Assembly (NCBI GenBank): GCA_033765305.1
Contig: JANRID010000021.1
Coordinates: 3,697 to 67,696, forward strand
Direction: 5' to 3'
Length of the DNA: 64,000 bases
DNA from: RDXT01 sp033765305
GTDB lineage: Bacteria > Bacteroidota > Bacteroidia > J057
In this document: positions 1-8,195 of the stretch, piece after piece
How the letters are laid out: each line of letters starts with the position of its first letter
Position numbering within the stretch: the first letter of the stretch is position 1
Made by a program: the position numbers and the translations under genes
The notes under the pieces: model-generated
Databases searched by the model: none
The model's input: only the letters and a program-made list of their open reading frames with translations
Told to the model about the DNA's origin: nothing

Positions 1-133
1 CGGCACCGGAGGTGTGCGGGGTAACAGGATGCATCGTAGCAGGATAGCTGGCGGAAGAGGTACCGGAGGAACAGGCGGAGAGGCCTGCCAGGGCCAGGCC
101 TGCACCGATGAGAAGGGCTGTGCAGCAGCGCAT
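1..133 (-). CDS. Lipoprotein, N-terminal fragment (cut by window edge)
   Basis: Reading the minus strand from the ATG at 133 gives 44 codons without a stop before the window ends. The product begins with a signal peptide (MRCCTALLIGAGLALAGLSA) directly followed by Cys21, so LSAC is a lipobox and the mature protein should be a lipid-anchored exported protein. The part after the cysteine is Ser/Thr/Pro rich, as expected of a flexible tether. It starts 10 bp after the stop of the T9SS cargo gene upstream and is probably its operon partner. Nothing about function can be said from this fragment. Confidence 0.6.
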   Translation of the reverse strand, partial: MRCCTALLIGAGLALAGLSACSSGTSSASYPATMHPVTPHTSGA

Positions 134-143
134 ATGAAACAGA

Positions 144-1682
144 TCAGGGTTTGACGAAGACCATTGCCTGCCTGCGGGTGCCTGCGCGGACCTCGCAGAG
201 GTAGCGTCCGGAAGCGAGCTGCGCCACCGGCAGCCGGGCCTCCTGGCCAGGCAGCAGGGACCCGGCGGCGAGTACACGCCCAGCCGGATCGAGCATCCGC
301 CACACCGCCGGCTGATCGCCGGCATAGGCGAGCCGCAGCACATCCGTGGCAGGATTGGGGCCCAGCTGAAAGAGCGGCGGCAGCGGCGGGTCCAGCGCCA
401 GCGGCGGGGTGCCGAAGAGGGTGTCGTACACCATCGTGGTCTCGGTGGCGCCGATCTGGCTGGCGAGCAGGGGCAAGCCTGCCGAATCGCTCAGCGCTGC
501 GCTGCTGAGCGAGGGCGCATAGGTCAGCAGGTTCAGCGTCACCGGGGTGTGAAAGCCTGGCGGCAGCAGCCCGTCCGCTGCGGTCTTGAAGAGGGTACAG
601 GCAAAATCCCCGAAAAAGGAAAAGGTGTACCCGCCAAAGCTGATCAGGCCGCCGTCGGAGGAGGGAAATATTTCGTTGAGGAGCACAAAGCTGCCGTTCT
701 GCAGGTCATAGCTGCGGGCAAAGGCGGGCGCGCCGTCCGGCGCGAGCCTGACCACCGTGGAGAGGTTGGTCAGGGCGCCAGTGACGCTGCCGTCGGACTG
801 GATGTAGGCGCTGGTCATATTGGCGCCGCCGCCGCTGTAGGCGCCTGCGCTGAGCAGATCGCCGGAGGCGCTCAGCAGCACCGTTCCAAACTGGCTGCCC
901 GGCACCGGGTTGTTGACCACAACCTTGATCTGGCCGTTGGAGAGTTCAGCGACGGCAACGCCATGCTCATTGCTGTTGTTGGAAGCAGCCAGCTCCCTGG
1001 CCCAGAGCACGGCGCCTGCCGCCGAAAGCCGCGCGACCAGAATCCGCGATGGCGAGGCCGGAACGGTCGTGCCCGTGACCAGGAAATCGCCGTTGGCGGC
1101 CCGGCTGACGTCGTACCAGTTCATCCGGCCCGCAGCAGGATTGGAATTGAAATACCGCCGCTGCCAGACCAGGTTTCCGTTGGCGTCGAGCCGGGTCAGG
1201 ATGGGGATGGCAGACTGGGTGGTGCCGCGGCCGGTGGAGGCCAGCGTCAGGAGTCCGCCGTCCGGAGTGGCGAGGAGCGTACGGGGCTGGTTGCTCGGCG
1301 TGCGGTAGCTTTTTTGCCAGACGATGCTGCCGCCGAGGTCGAGCCTCATGATGAATAGGGTGTCGGAAGACGTATTTCCCGCGACAAACACCTGATTGGG
1401 CCCGGCTTGTGCCAGGAGCGAGAGGTTGATCGAGCTCAGGGCCCCGCCTACGCCGTCTTCAATGTCCAGGGTCCGCAGCGGCACGCCGGCTGCATCGGCA
1501 TGCACCAGAAAGCCTTCGAATCCCGTGAACACGAAACTGCCGTCGCTCATCTGAATGGCGTCTTCGGGCAGCAGCAGGCCACCTGGCTGCGGAAAGGCGA
1601 CATTGCTGTAGGCCCGCATGAAGGTCTGCCCGGCAAGCGGGAAGGAGATCAGCCCCAGCAGGGCCAGCAGGATCGTTCTCAT
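144..1682 (-). CDS. Secreted protein with T9SS type A sorting domain
   Basis: 512 residues with an N-terminal Sec signal peptide (MRTILLALLGLISFPLAGQ). The middle consists of beta-rich repeats with recurring phrases such as LDANGNLVWQRRYF and LSAAGAVLWARE, the pattern of beta-propeller/delta-60-type repeats in many Bacteroidota surface proteins. The last 75 or so residues form a typical T9SS C-terminal domain (GPNPATDVLRL, then GRYLCEVR and a Lys-Pro end), which directs passage across the outer membrane and attachment to the surface. It lies 12 bp downstream of the 719-residue propeller gene and 10 bp upstream of the edge lipoprotein, so the three look co-transcribed. Ligand or substrate unknown. 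Confidence 0.85.
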   Translation of the reverse strand: MRTILLALLGLISFPLAGQTFMRAYSNVAFPQPGGLLLPEDAIQMSDGSFVFTGFEGFLVHADAAGVPLRTLDIEDGVGGALSSINLSLLAQAGPNQVFVAGNTSSDTLFIMRLDLGGSIVWQKSYRTPSNQPRTLLATPDGGLLTLASTGRGTTQSAIPILTRLDANGNLVWQRRYFNSNPAAGRMNWYDVSRAANGDFLVTGTTVPASPSRILVARLSAAGAVLWARELAASNNSNEHGVAVAELSNGQIKVVVNNPVPGSQFGTVLLSASGDLLSAGAYSGGGANMTSAYIQSDGSVTGALTNLSTVVRLAPDGAPAFARSYDLQNGSFVLLNEIFPSSDGGLISFGGYTFSFFGDFACTLFKTAADGLLPPGFHTPVTLNLLTYAPSLSSAALSDSAGLPLLASQIGATETTMVYDTLFGTPPLALDPPLPPLFQLGPNPATDVLRLAYAGDQPAVWRMLDPAGRVLAAGSLLPGQEARLPVAQLASGRYLCEVRAGTRRQAMVFVKP

Positions 1683-1694
1683 GCAGCAGAAAGG

Positions 1695-3854
1695 TTAGGG
1701 TTTGACGAATGATACAACCGAGCGGCCGTTTTCATTCTGTACACGGCAATAATACATCCCGGCAGGCAAATGACCCACGGAAATCCGCAGATCGCCTGTG
1801 CCGGGCAGTGCCTGGCCAGCCAGCAGGCGCTGGCCCTGGAGATTCAGCATTTCCCAGGCATAGCCCGTTGGTGCATCCACGCGCAGGGCGACGAAGTCGG
1901 AAGCAGGATTGGGAAACAGGGATACCGCCGGCCCTGCAAGATCCGGATCCGCCGCTACATTGCCCTCCCGGAGCAGCCGCCATATGCCGCCGCCGTCGGT
2001 CAGCGCCCAGAGGTACTGGCCCGATGCCTGCACCTTGCGGATGTCGGCGACCGGGAGGTTGAAGCTCAGGTCGGTCCAGGTGTTTTCCCCGTCTTCGAGC
2101 AGAAAGACGCCCTGGTTGGTCGCCGCAGCGAGGAAATCGCCGAATGCATACAGCTGGTTTACGACCGCTCCGTTCAGCCCGGCGCTCAGATCGGTCCAGG
2201 CAGCGCCGTCATTCTCCGATACTTTCACGCCGCCGCTCAGCATGCCGAGGTAGAGCCGGTTTTTCCAGGAGGTCAGGGCGCTCGCGCCAAAGAATTGGTT
2301 GTCGATTTTTTCCGCTACCTGCTCCCAGAATGTGCCGGCGGGGAGGTTGTATTTGCGGATTTTGGAGAAATTATTCACAAATCCGGTAATGACGCAGTAC
2401 AGATCGCCTTTGTGGGCGGTCATGGCCGGCACGCCGTCGTCAAACGAAAACCCGAAGAGGCCTGTATTGAACTCGCTGAGCTGCACGCCCTGGCTGTTGG
2501 TGATGAAACAGGCCGGGGTGCCGCCGAGGGAGCCGTACACGATCAGGCTGTCGTTTTTTGCCAGGAGCCGCGCGTTGGGCGCTATATCGTAAATGCCTTT
2601 ATTGGTCCAGGGGCCCGCAGGACTGGCAGCCTGATAGAGGTCCAGCACGCCGAATACATTTTCCACGCCGATGACATAATTGCTGCCGGCTTTTACGATG
2701 CTGAAGATCCGGATCTGATTGCTGATGTTCGCCGGGTCTGCCGCGGTCCAGACACCGGCGGCATCGCTGCTGCTGCGCACGGTGGTGGCCGTGGTGGAGA
2801 GGGCTTCGTTGCCCTGCACAAAGAGGTCGTAGTGCTCGATGGCGTTGATGCCCTGCAGCGATGCCGTGGTCCAGGGCTGGCCGGGGCCGGTGGTTTGATA
2901 TAAAATCCCTTCGAACCGCCCCAGAAATACCTTGGAGCCAGCTGCATACAGGTTGAGCGTGCTGCCCTGGGTAGGCAGGCCGGTGTACGAATCCTGCCAG
3001 CGGGCCTGGCCGGGCGTCCAGGTAGCGACTTTGACATTGAAATTGCCCCCGTTCTGCGCATACACCGTACGGCCCACTTTGAGGAACCACTCCGGAAAGA
3101 AGGCATACGCACCGCCGACGGTCAGCAGCGTATCGGTCGTCACCTGGGTCCAATTGGCGCCGCCGTTGACCGATCGGAAGATGTGGCTGTCCAGCACATA
3201 GAGGGTGTCCCCAAAGTTCACCATCTGCCCTACATACTGCCCGGCAGGCATGCCCGTTCCGCTGAAGACCCAGGTCTGGCCCAGGTTTTCGGAGCGGTAG
3301 AGGCCTGCCTGCGGCCCGAAAACACTGGCGTTGCCATATCCGAAGAGGCTGCCGCCGAAGGCGTAGATGTTGTTGAACAGGCTGCCATTCACAGCCCGCC
3401 GGGTCCAGGTGGCACCGGCGTCGCCGCTGAAGAACAAGGTGTCGTTGAAGTCGTCGTAATTGCGGACCATGATCTGTGTGCCCGCCTTCTGAATCCGGGA
3501 CTGCCCGAATCCGTCCTGGCGCAGGTAGCGCCCGGCCAGCACCTGCGTCCAGGTGATGCCGCTGTCGTCGCTGCGGTAGATGCCTTTCTCGAACACGCAG
3601 GCATACAGCTTGCTGCCGTCCTGCATCAGGTCGATGACGTTGCCTGCCGGCAGGCCCTGCGACCAGGCGCTGAAGGTCTGCCCGCCGTCGGTGCTCCGGT
3701 AGATGCCGGCATTGGTTCCGACGAGCAGGCTGCCATCGACTACGGCGGCGCTGCGGATGAGCCCGCCGAAAGGCCCCAGGGGCTGCCAGGTCTGGGCGGA
3801 AATGGGCAGGGCCGCGAAGCAGAGCCACAGGAAGAGGAAGCGGGAGGGTTTCAT
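1695..3854 (-). CDS. T9SS-exported BNR/Ycf48-like beta-propeller protein
   Basis: 719 residues: signal peptide (to about residue 20, ending SAQ), then many Asp-box/BNR-type repeats (for example YRSTDGGQTF, YRSDDSGITW, FRSVNGGANW) that build sialidase- or Ycf48-like beta-propellers, and a T9SS type A C-terminal domain starting near FPNPASDF and ending SFVKP. No glycosidase catalytic motif is visible, so a binding or structural role at the cell surface is more likely than sialidase activity. It has the same length, order of repeats and ending as the gene at 4002-6161, so the two are tandem paralogues. The ATG at 3854 precedes a clean signal peptide; upstream in-frame extension lacks one. Confidence 0.87.
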   Translation of the reverse strand: MKPSRFLFLWLCFAALPISAQTWQPLGPFGGLIRSAAVVDGSLLVGTNAGIYRSTDGGQTFSAWSQGLPAGNVIDLMQDGSKLYACVFEKGIYRSDDSGITWTQVLAGRYLRQDGFGQSRIQKAGTQIMVRNYDDFNDTLFFSGDAGATWTRRAVNGSLFNNIYAFGGSLFGYGNASVFGPQAGLYRSENLGQTWVFSGTGMPAGQYVGQMVNFGDTLYVLDSHIFRSVNGGANWTQVTTDTLLTVGGAYAFFPEWFLKVGRTVYAQNGGNFNVKVATWTPGQARWQDSYTGLPTQGSTLNLYAAGSKVFLGRFEGILYQTTGPGQPWTTASLQGINAIEHYDLFVQGNEALSTTATTVRSSSDAAGVWTAADPANISNQIRIFSIVKAGSNYVIGVENVFGVLDLYQAASPAGPWTNKGIYDIAPNARLLAKNDSLIVYGSLGGTPACFITNSQGVQLSEFNTGLFGFSFDDGVPAMTAHKGDLYCVITGFVNNFSKIRKYNLPAGTFWEQVAEKIDNQFFGASALTSWKNRLYLGMLSGGVKVSENDGAAWTDLSAGLNGAVVNQLYAFGDFLAAATNQGVFLLEDGENTWTDLSFNLPVADIRKVQASGQYLWALTDGGGIWRLLREGNVAADPDLAGPAVSLFPNPASDFVALRVDAPTGYAWEMLNLQGQRLLAGQALPGTGDLRISVGHLPAGMYYCRVQNENGRSVVSFVKP

Positions 3855-3933
3855 GAAAAATGGGGGTAGGATGGGGAATACCGGCCTGTATGCGCGGCAT
3901 GATGCCGACGCAGGGTAAAGTTCCGCGTAAAAT

Positions 3934-3975
3934 GCCCCGGCTTCAACCCCGAATATTCGGGATGGAAGCCGGGGC
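3934..3975. terminator. Nested inverted repeat, probable terminator
   Basis: An outer 11-bp stem (GCCCCGGCTTC at 3934-3944 with GAAGCCGGGGC at 3965-3975) encloses a perfect 14-bp palindrome (CCCGAATATTCGGG, 3948-3961). It lies just past the stop of the minus-strand propeller gene ending at 4002 and before the start of its paralogue at 3854, so it probably ends transcription between the two. There is no T-run, so this could equally be a processed RNA structure. Confidence 0.55.
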
Positions 3976-4001
3976 GGCTCAATCAGGGCGATGTACGGCG
4001 C

Positions 4002-6161
4002 TCAGGGCTGCCCTGGGATCAGCAAGGAGGTGCTGCCGGTCTGCTGGCCGCTGCGGACCCGGAGGTGGTACAGGCCTGCAGGCAGGTGTGCGAGCGGAAT
4101 GCGGACTTCCTGCCCGCCCTGGAGCCTGCCTTGCGCGACGGTCTGCCCCTGCGGATTGAGCAGGACCCAGCTGGCGGTGCCGGCAGGCAGGAGCAGCCGG
4201 GCCTCGTCGCGTGCCGGGTTGGGAAACAGGCTGAACATGAGCGCTTCGTCTGGTTCGGCCGATACGTTTCCGGCCCGGCGCAGCCGCCAGGCGGCGCCGC
4301 CTTCGGCCACGGCCCAGAGGTATGCTGGGGTGGACTGCACCTTGATGAAGCCGGCCACGGGCAGGTCGCCGCTCAGGTCGGTCCAGGTGGTGTCGCCCGC
4401 TTCGAGCAGGAAGATGCCCCGGTCAGTGGCCGCCGCCAGAAAATCGCCGAAGGCGTGGAGGTGGTTCACCACAGCGCCGCCGAGTCCGCTGCTGAGGCCG
4501 GTCCAGTTGGCTCCATCATCGGCAGATACGAGCACCCCGCCCAGGGCCGGGCCGAGGTAGAGCTTGCCCTGCCACGATTCGAAGGATAAGGCCCCGTTGG
4601 GAAACAGAAACTGATTCACGACCGTCCAGTTGGTAGCCGTGGAATTGCGCCGGAATATGCGGGAGGACGGGTTATTGAGCCGGGTGGCCAGCCCGTAGAG
4701 TTCGCCTTTGTGCCGGGTCATGGCCAGCCATTCGGTGGTGCCCGAAAAGCCGGAAACGCCCGTCAGGCCCGCCACAAATTGTCCTTGCGCATTGAGTATG
4801 CCCGCCACCGGAAGCGAGCCGCCTTCGGTGCCGAAGATTACGGCGCTGTCGCCGAAGGTGCGCATGCGTGCTTCGGGCCTGAGCGAGGTGCCATCTGCAC
4901 TTTGCCAGCTTGTGCCCTGATTTTGGGAGACATACATCTGCAGGGGGCCGTTGAAATTGTCGCTCACGCCCATGAGCAGGTTGCTGCCCACTTGGGTCAC
5001 CGCCCGCAGCGTATAGTTGTCGGGGATATTGGCCGGGTTGAGTACTTGCCAGTTGTTGGGTCCATCGTTTCCTGCCCAAAACCGGGAGGCGGTGGTGGAA
5101 AATACCTGATTCCCGGATGCAGTGAGGTCATTCACCACAACGCTGTACACGCCCCCGAATGTAGCCGGTGTCCAGGCCTGGGTGGGGCTGGAGGCCGTAA
5201 AGATCTCGCCATTAAACCCGGTCTGGAACATCTTGCCGGCGTGGCTGAACATGGTCAGGCCTGCGCCTGAGGTGGGGCTGCCAGCTACCGGAGGCTGCCA
5301 GCGTGACTGGCCGGGGGTCCAGGAGGTGCACACAACGGACGCATTTCCGCCGTTGCGGGCGTATACCGTCCGGCCCAGCACTGTATAAAAGGCCGGACTG
5401 AAGGCGAAGGAACCGTTCGGGTTTTTGAGGGTATCGGTGGTTACCTGGGTCCAGTTCAGCCCGTTGTCGGTGGAGCGGAAAATGTGCTTTTGCAGCGCAT
5501 ACAGGGTATCGTTGATGGATACCATATTATTTACGGACAGTCCCGGGGTGATGCCTGTGCCGCTGAATGTCCAGGTCTGGCCGAGGTCTTCGGTGCGGTA
5601 GAGTCCCTGCACGGGCCCCAGTACCCCGGCAAGGGAATTGGTGAGAAATACGTCGCCAAAGCCAAACACCTGGTTGGTGAGCAGGGAAAAGGGGCTGATG
5701 GCTTGTTTGATCCAGGTGTTGCCGAAGTCGGGGGAGAAATAGAGGGTGTCGTTCAGCTCATCCGAGTTGCGTACCATGAGGTGGCCGTCGGCTTTCTGCA
5801 TGCGGACGATGCCGATGGCATTCTGGGACAGGTACCGCCCGGGCAGCTTCAGGTCCCACGTAACGCCGCCGTCGGCGCTGCGGTAAATGCCTTTATTGGC
5901 AACGCAGGCAAACAGGAAATTTCCGTCCTGGAGAAGGTCGATGACGTTGCCGGACGGGATGCCGCGCGACCAGGGGGCAAATGTGGCCCCGCCGTCGGTG
6001 CTGCGGTAGATGCCGCTTGAGGTGCCAATCAGCAGCTGGCTGCCGACGGTGATGCCGCGGTGGATCTGGCCGCCGGCAGGGCTTACGGGTTCCCAGGTCT
6101 GGGCAGGGAGCGCCGGGCGGAGCAGGAGACAGCAGGCGAGGAGGAGCAGGGCAGGACGCAT
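4002..6161 (-). CDS. T9SS-exported BNR/Ycf48-like beta-propeller protein (paralogue)
   Basis: 719 residues from the ATG at 6161, which opens a standard signal peptide (MRPALLLLACCLLLRPALPA). The open frame continues far upstream to 7409, but that part runs antisense to the esterase gene and has no signal peptide at its start, so it is rejected. Asp-box repeats (YRSTDGGATFAPW, YRSADGGVTW, YRTEDLGQTW, FRSTDNGLNW) are followed by a T9SS domain (SLFPNPARDEARL, then GLYHLRV). Same length and layout as the gene at 1695-3854, pointing to tandem duplication. Predicted surface-attached propeller; ligand unknown. Confidence 0.87.
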   Translation of the reverse strand: MRPALLLLACCLLLRPALPAQTWEPVSPAGGQIHRGITVGSQLLIGTSSGIYRSTDGGATFAPWSRGIPSGNVIDLLQDGNFLFACVANKGIYRSADGGVTWDLKLPGRYLSQNAIGIVRMQKADGHLMVRNSDELNDTLYFSPDFGNTWIKQAISPFSLLTNQVFGFGDVFLTNSLAGVLGPVQGLYRTEDLGQTWTFSGTGITPGLSVNNMVSINDTLYALQKHIFRSTDNGLNWTQVTTDTLKNPNGSFAFSPAFYTVLGRTVYARNGGNASVVCTSWTPGQSRWQPPVAGSPTSGAGLTMFSHAGKMFQTGFNGEIFTASSPTQAWTPATFGGVYSVVVNDLTASGNQVFSTTASRFWAGNDGPNNWQVLNPANIPDNYTLRAVTQVGSNLLMGVSDNFNGPLQMYVSQNQGTSWQSADGTSLRPEARMRTFGDSAVIFGTEGGSLPVAGILNAQGQFVAGLTGVSGFSGTTEWLAMTRHKGELYGLATRLNNPSSRIFRRNSTATNWTVVNQFLFPNGALSFESWQGKLYLGPALGGVLVSADDGANWTGLSSGLGGAVVNHLHAFGDFLAAATDRGIFLLEAGDTTWTDLSGDLPVAGFIKVQSTPAYLWAVAEGGAAWRLRRAGNVSAEPDEALMFSLFPNPARDEARLLLPAGTASWVLLNPQGQTVAQGRLQGGQEVRIPLAHLPAGLYHLRVRSGQQTGSTSLLIPGQP

Positions 6162-6198
6162 AGGGAATGGAAGTTGCGATGGGAAAGCGTTTGGGGTT

Positions 6199-6219
6199 CC
6201 CCCCCTGAGAAGGGGGGGG
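6199..6219. repeat. C7 / G8 homopolymer hairpin
   Basis: Seven C (6199-6205), a TGAGAA loop, then eight G (6212-6219), followed within a few bases by another run of G. It can fold into a very stable stem in either strand. It sits about 40 bp upstream of the propeller gene start at 6161, thus within its probable 5' leader. Confidence 0.6.
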
Positions 6220-6388
6220 CCAGGGGGGGAGTGAAGCAGGACCGCAGGGCTGCCGGAACCGCTGCGCCCGCGGATTCCCCCCGGCCGGTTTATTCGCAGC
6301 AGGCAAGCATCTCCATAGCTTCGGCATGCCCGCCAAACAGAAAAACAATCGGCTCCCCACAAAAATATGGCTTCAGCAAGTGCGCTGC

Positions 6389-6410
6389 ATATCCCGAATC
6401 TTCGGGATAT
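6389..6410. repeat. Palindrome ATATCCCGAA-TC-TTCGGGATAT
   Basis: Perfect inverted repeat with 10-bp arms (6389-6398 and 6401-6410) and a 2-base centre. Its CCCGAA/TTCGGG core also occurs in the palindrome at 3948-3961, and a shorter relative in the one at 42480-42490. Could be an operator or a small RNA hairpin. Confidence 0.5.
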
Positions 6411-6500
6411 TCCGCAGGGCAAGCGATTTTTTTGCCCGCACCTCCGCCTTCCGCCGGAATCCCGTAATATTGCCCTCCGCACCTCCGCTAACTCCCTCCC

Positions 6501-7340
6501 ATGCTGGGAAAACTGGACCTGCTGTTTAATCGCCACGAGCACATCGAGACGCATCTCAGGCAGTCGGTGCATCTGGGGCGCGCTGTGCGGGTCGATGTCT
6601 GGCTGCCGCCGCATTACCTCAGCCACGCCGGACGGTACCCGCTGCTCCTGTTCAACGACGGCCAGGACATGCCCGGCCTGCGCCTCGCAGAAACCCTCGA
6701 AACCCTCATGGCCAGCCACCGCATGCGGCGCATCGTAGTGGCCGCAATCTATCCGGAGCACCACCGCATCCACGAATACGGAACCGCCTGCCAGCCCGAT
6801 TACCAAGGCAGGGGCGCGCGCGCTGCGCGCTACAGCCGCTTTGTCGTCCAGGAGCTCCTGCCCTTCCTCCACCACCGCTACCGCCTCGCTGCCGATCCGC
6901 TCCTCACAGGCTTTGCCGGCTGCTCCCTCGGCGGGCTCTCCGCCTTCGACATCGCCTGGAACCATCCGGAGCACTTCCGCTTTGCCGGGGTATTCTCCGG
7001 CGCGCTCTGGTGGCGCAGCAAAGCCTATGAAGATGGCTACGTGGATCAGGATCGCCTGATCCACAATGTGGTACGTTTCGGGGAAATGCCGGAGCAGTTC
7101 CGCGCATGGTTTGAGGCCGGCACGGAAGATGAAACAGATGACCGCAACGGCAATGGCATCATCGATGCCATCGACGACACCCTCGACCTGCTCGCCGAAC
7201 TCCGCGCCAAGGGGTGCCCTGAACATCAGCTCCGCTACCTCGAAATTCCCGGCGGCAAGCACGACCTGCCAACCTGGGCCCAGGCCCTCCCCGATTTCCT
7301 CGCCTGGGCTTATCCGCCCGATCCCGCCCAGCGCCATTGA
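6501..7340 (+). CDS. Alpha/beta-hydrolase esterase (esterase D / enterochelin-esterase type)
   Basis: 279 residues without signal peptide, so probably cytoplasmic. The nucleophile elbow GCSLGG places the catalytic serine at residue 142; GGKHDLPTW near the end offers His254, and an acidic cluster near residues 209-213 (GTEDETD) could supply the acid. The fold matches the putative esterase family that hydrolyses acyl or siderophore esters. Residues 214-225 (DRNGNGIIDAID) fit the 12-residue EF-hand calcium loop exactly, an insertion between core strands. Substrate cannot be read from sequence. The downstream DedA gene is separated by 117 bp with its own promoter, so the two are probably separate units. 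Confidence 0.8.
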   Translation: MLGKLDLLFNRHEHIETHLRQSVHLGRAVRVDVWLPPHYLSHAGRYPLLLFNDGQDMPGLRLAETLETLMASHRMRRIVVAAIYPEHHRIHEYGTACQPDYQGRGARAARYSRFVVQELLPFLHHRYRLAADPLLTGFAGCSLGGLSAFDIAWNHPEHFRFAGVFSGALWWRSKAYEDGYVDQDRLIHNVVRFGEMPEQFRAWFEAGTEDETDDRNGNGIIDAIDDTLDLLAELRAKGCPEHQLRYLEIPGGKHDLPTWAQALPDFLAWAYPPDPAQRH

Positions 7341-7395
7341 ACCGGAGAATTTGACCGCTGTAGCCGCCCCGTTTCCCATCTCCGGGATTTCAGTG

Positions 7396-7403
7396 TAGCT
7401 TTG
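7396..7403 (+). promoter_or_regulatory. Bacteroidota -7 promoter element (TAGCTTTG)
   Basis: Exact match to the phylum consensus TAnnTTTG, 54 bp before the DedA start at 7458. A TTTC at 7372-7375, 20 bp upstream, could serve as a weak -33 box (consensus TTTG). Confidence 0.5.
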
Positions 7404-7457
7404 GCACAACTTCTACCTGCCGGCTCCGCCCGCAGCTTCACCGCCTATCGCAGCATC

Positions 7458-8111
7458 ATGATCGAGCAATTCATCGACCTCTTCCTGCACCTCGACAAAC
7501 ACCTTGCCGACATTGTCAGCCAGTACGGAACCCTCACCTACCTGATCCTGTTTGTCATCATTTTTGCCGAGACCGGCCTCGTCGTGACGCCCTTCCTGCC
7601 CGGAGATTCGCTGCTTTTCGCTACCGGTGCCACCATCGCCGTGTCCAACGGCAGCCTGAATCTCGGCCTGATGCTGCTCATCCTGTTTATCGCCGCCGTA
7701 TTGGGCGACACAGTTAATTATTTTGTGGGGAAATTCCTGGGTCAGCGGGTCTTTGAGATGAACTCCAGGTGGATTAAACGCGAATACCTGGAGCGGACGC
7801 ATGCTTTTTATGAAAAACATGGCGGCAAAACCATCGTCTACGCCCGATTCATCCCCATTATCCGCACCTTTGCCCCCTTTGTAGCAGGTGTAGGTGCCAT
7901 GAACTACCCCCGGTTTATCGTATATAACCTGCTGGGCGGCGCAGTTTGGGTGTCTGCCTTCCTGCTGGCCGGGTATTTCTTTGCAGAGAATGAAATTGTG
8001 AAGAAAAACTTCTCGCTCGTCGTCCTGGGAATCATCTTTGTCTCCCTGCTGCCGCCCCTGATCGAATACCTCCGCCACCGCTTCAGCAAAAAGCCCGCAG
8101 CGCAGTCCTGA
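7458..8111 (+). CDS. DedA family membrane protein
   Basis: 217 residues with several hydrophobic spans and the DedA/SNARE-associated (VTT) signature: an N-terminal FAETGLVVTPFLPGDSLLF segment, then FYEKHGGKTIVYARFIPIIR with the conserved glycine and the FxRFxP-like stretch, and a final pair of membrane helices. DedA proteins are inner-membrane transporters linked to undecaprenyl-phosphate or phospholipid flipping and envelope homeostasis. Start set at ATG 7458 (MIEQFIDLF); the longer frame from 7401 overlaps the -7 promoter element. Family assignment is firm, the lipid substrate is inference. Confidence 0.9.
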   Translation: MIEQFIDLFLHLDKHLADIVSQYGTLTYLILFVIIFAETGLVVTPFLPGDSLLFATGATIAVSNGSLNLGLMLLILFIAAVLGDTVNYFVGKFLGQRVFEMNSRWIKREYLERTHAFYEKHGGKTIVYARFIPIIRTFAPFVAGVGAMNYPRFIVYNLLGGAVWVSAFLLAGYFFAENEIVKKNFSLVVLGIIFVSLLPPLIEYLRHRFSKKPAAQS

Positions 8112-8195
8112 CCAACCGGATTTTTTGGTAATTTAGAGGCTCAGACAGCAGCCGGGCCGGTATCCGTCCGCAAATCCGGCTTGTTGGGGTATCCG

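Larger units (their letters stand above)
6162..6500. other. Divergent intergenic region with two hairpins
   Basis: This stretch of about 340 bp separates the minus-strand propeller gene from the plus-strand esterase gene. I find no convincing coding frame. It contains a homopolymeric C7/G8 hairpin at 6199-6219 and a perfect 10-bp-arm palindrome at 6389-6410, and should hold the promoters of both flanking genes, although no exact TAnnTTTG element is visible. Confidence 0.5.

Noticed and set aside
4002..7409. 1135-residue minus-strand reading frame covering the propeller gene and the esterase region
   Set aside because: Only the part from 6161 has a signal peptide; the rest runs antisense to the esterase gene and has no family signal.
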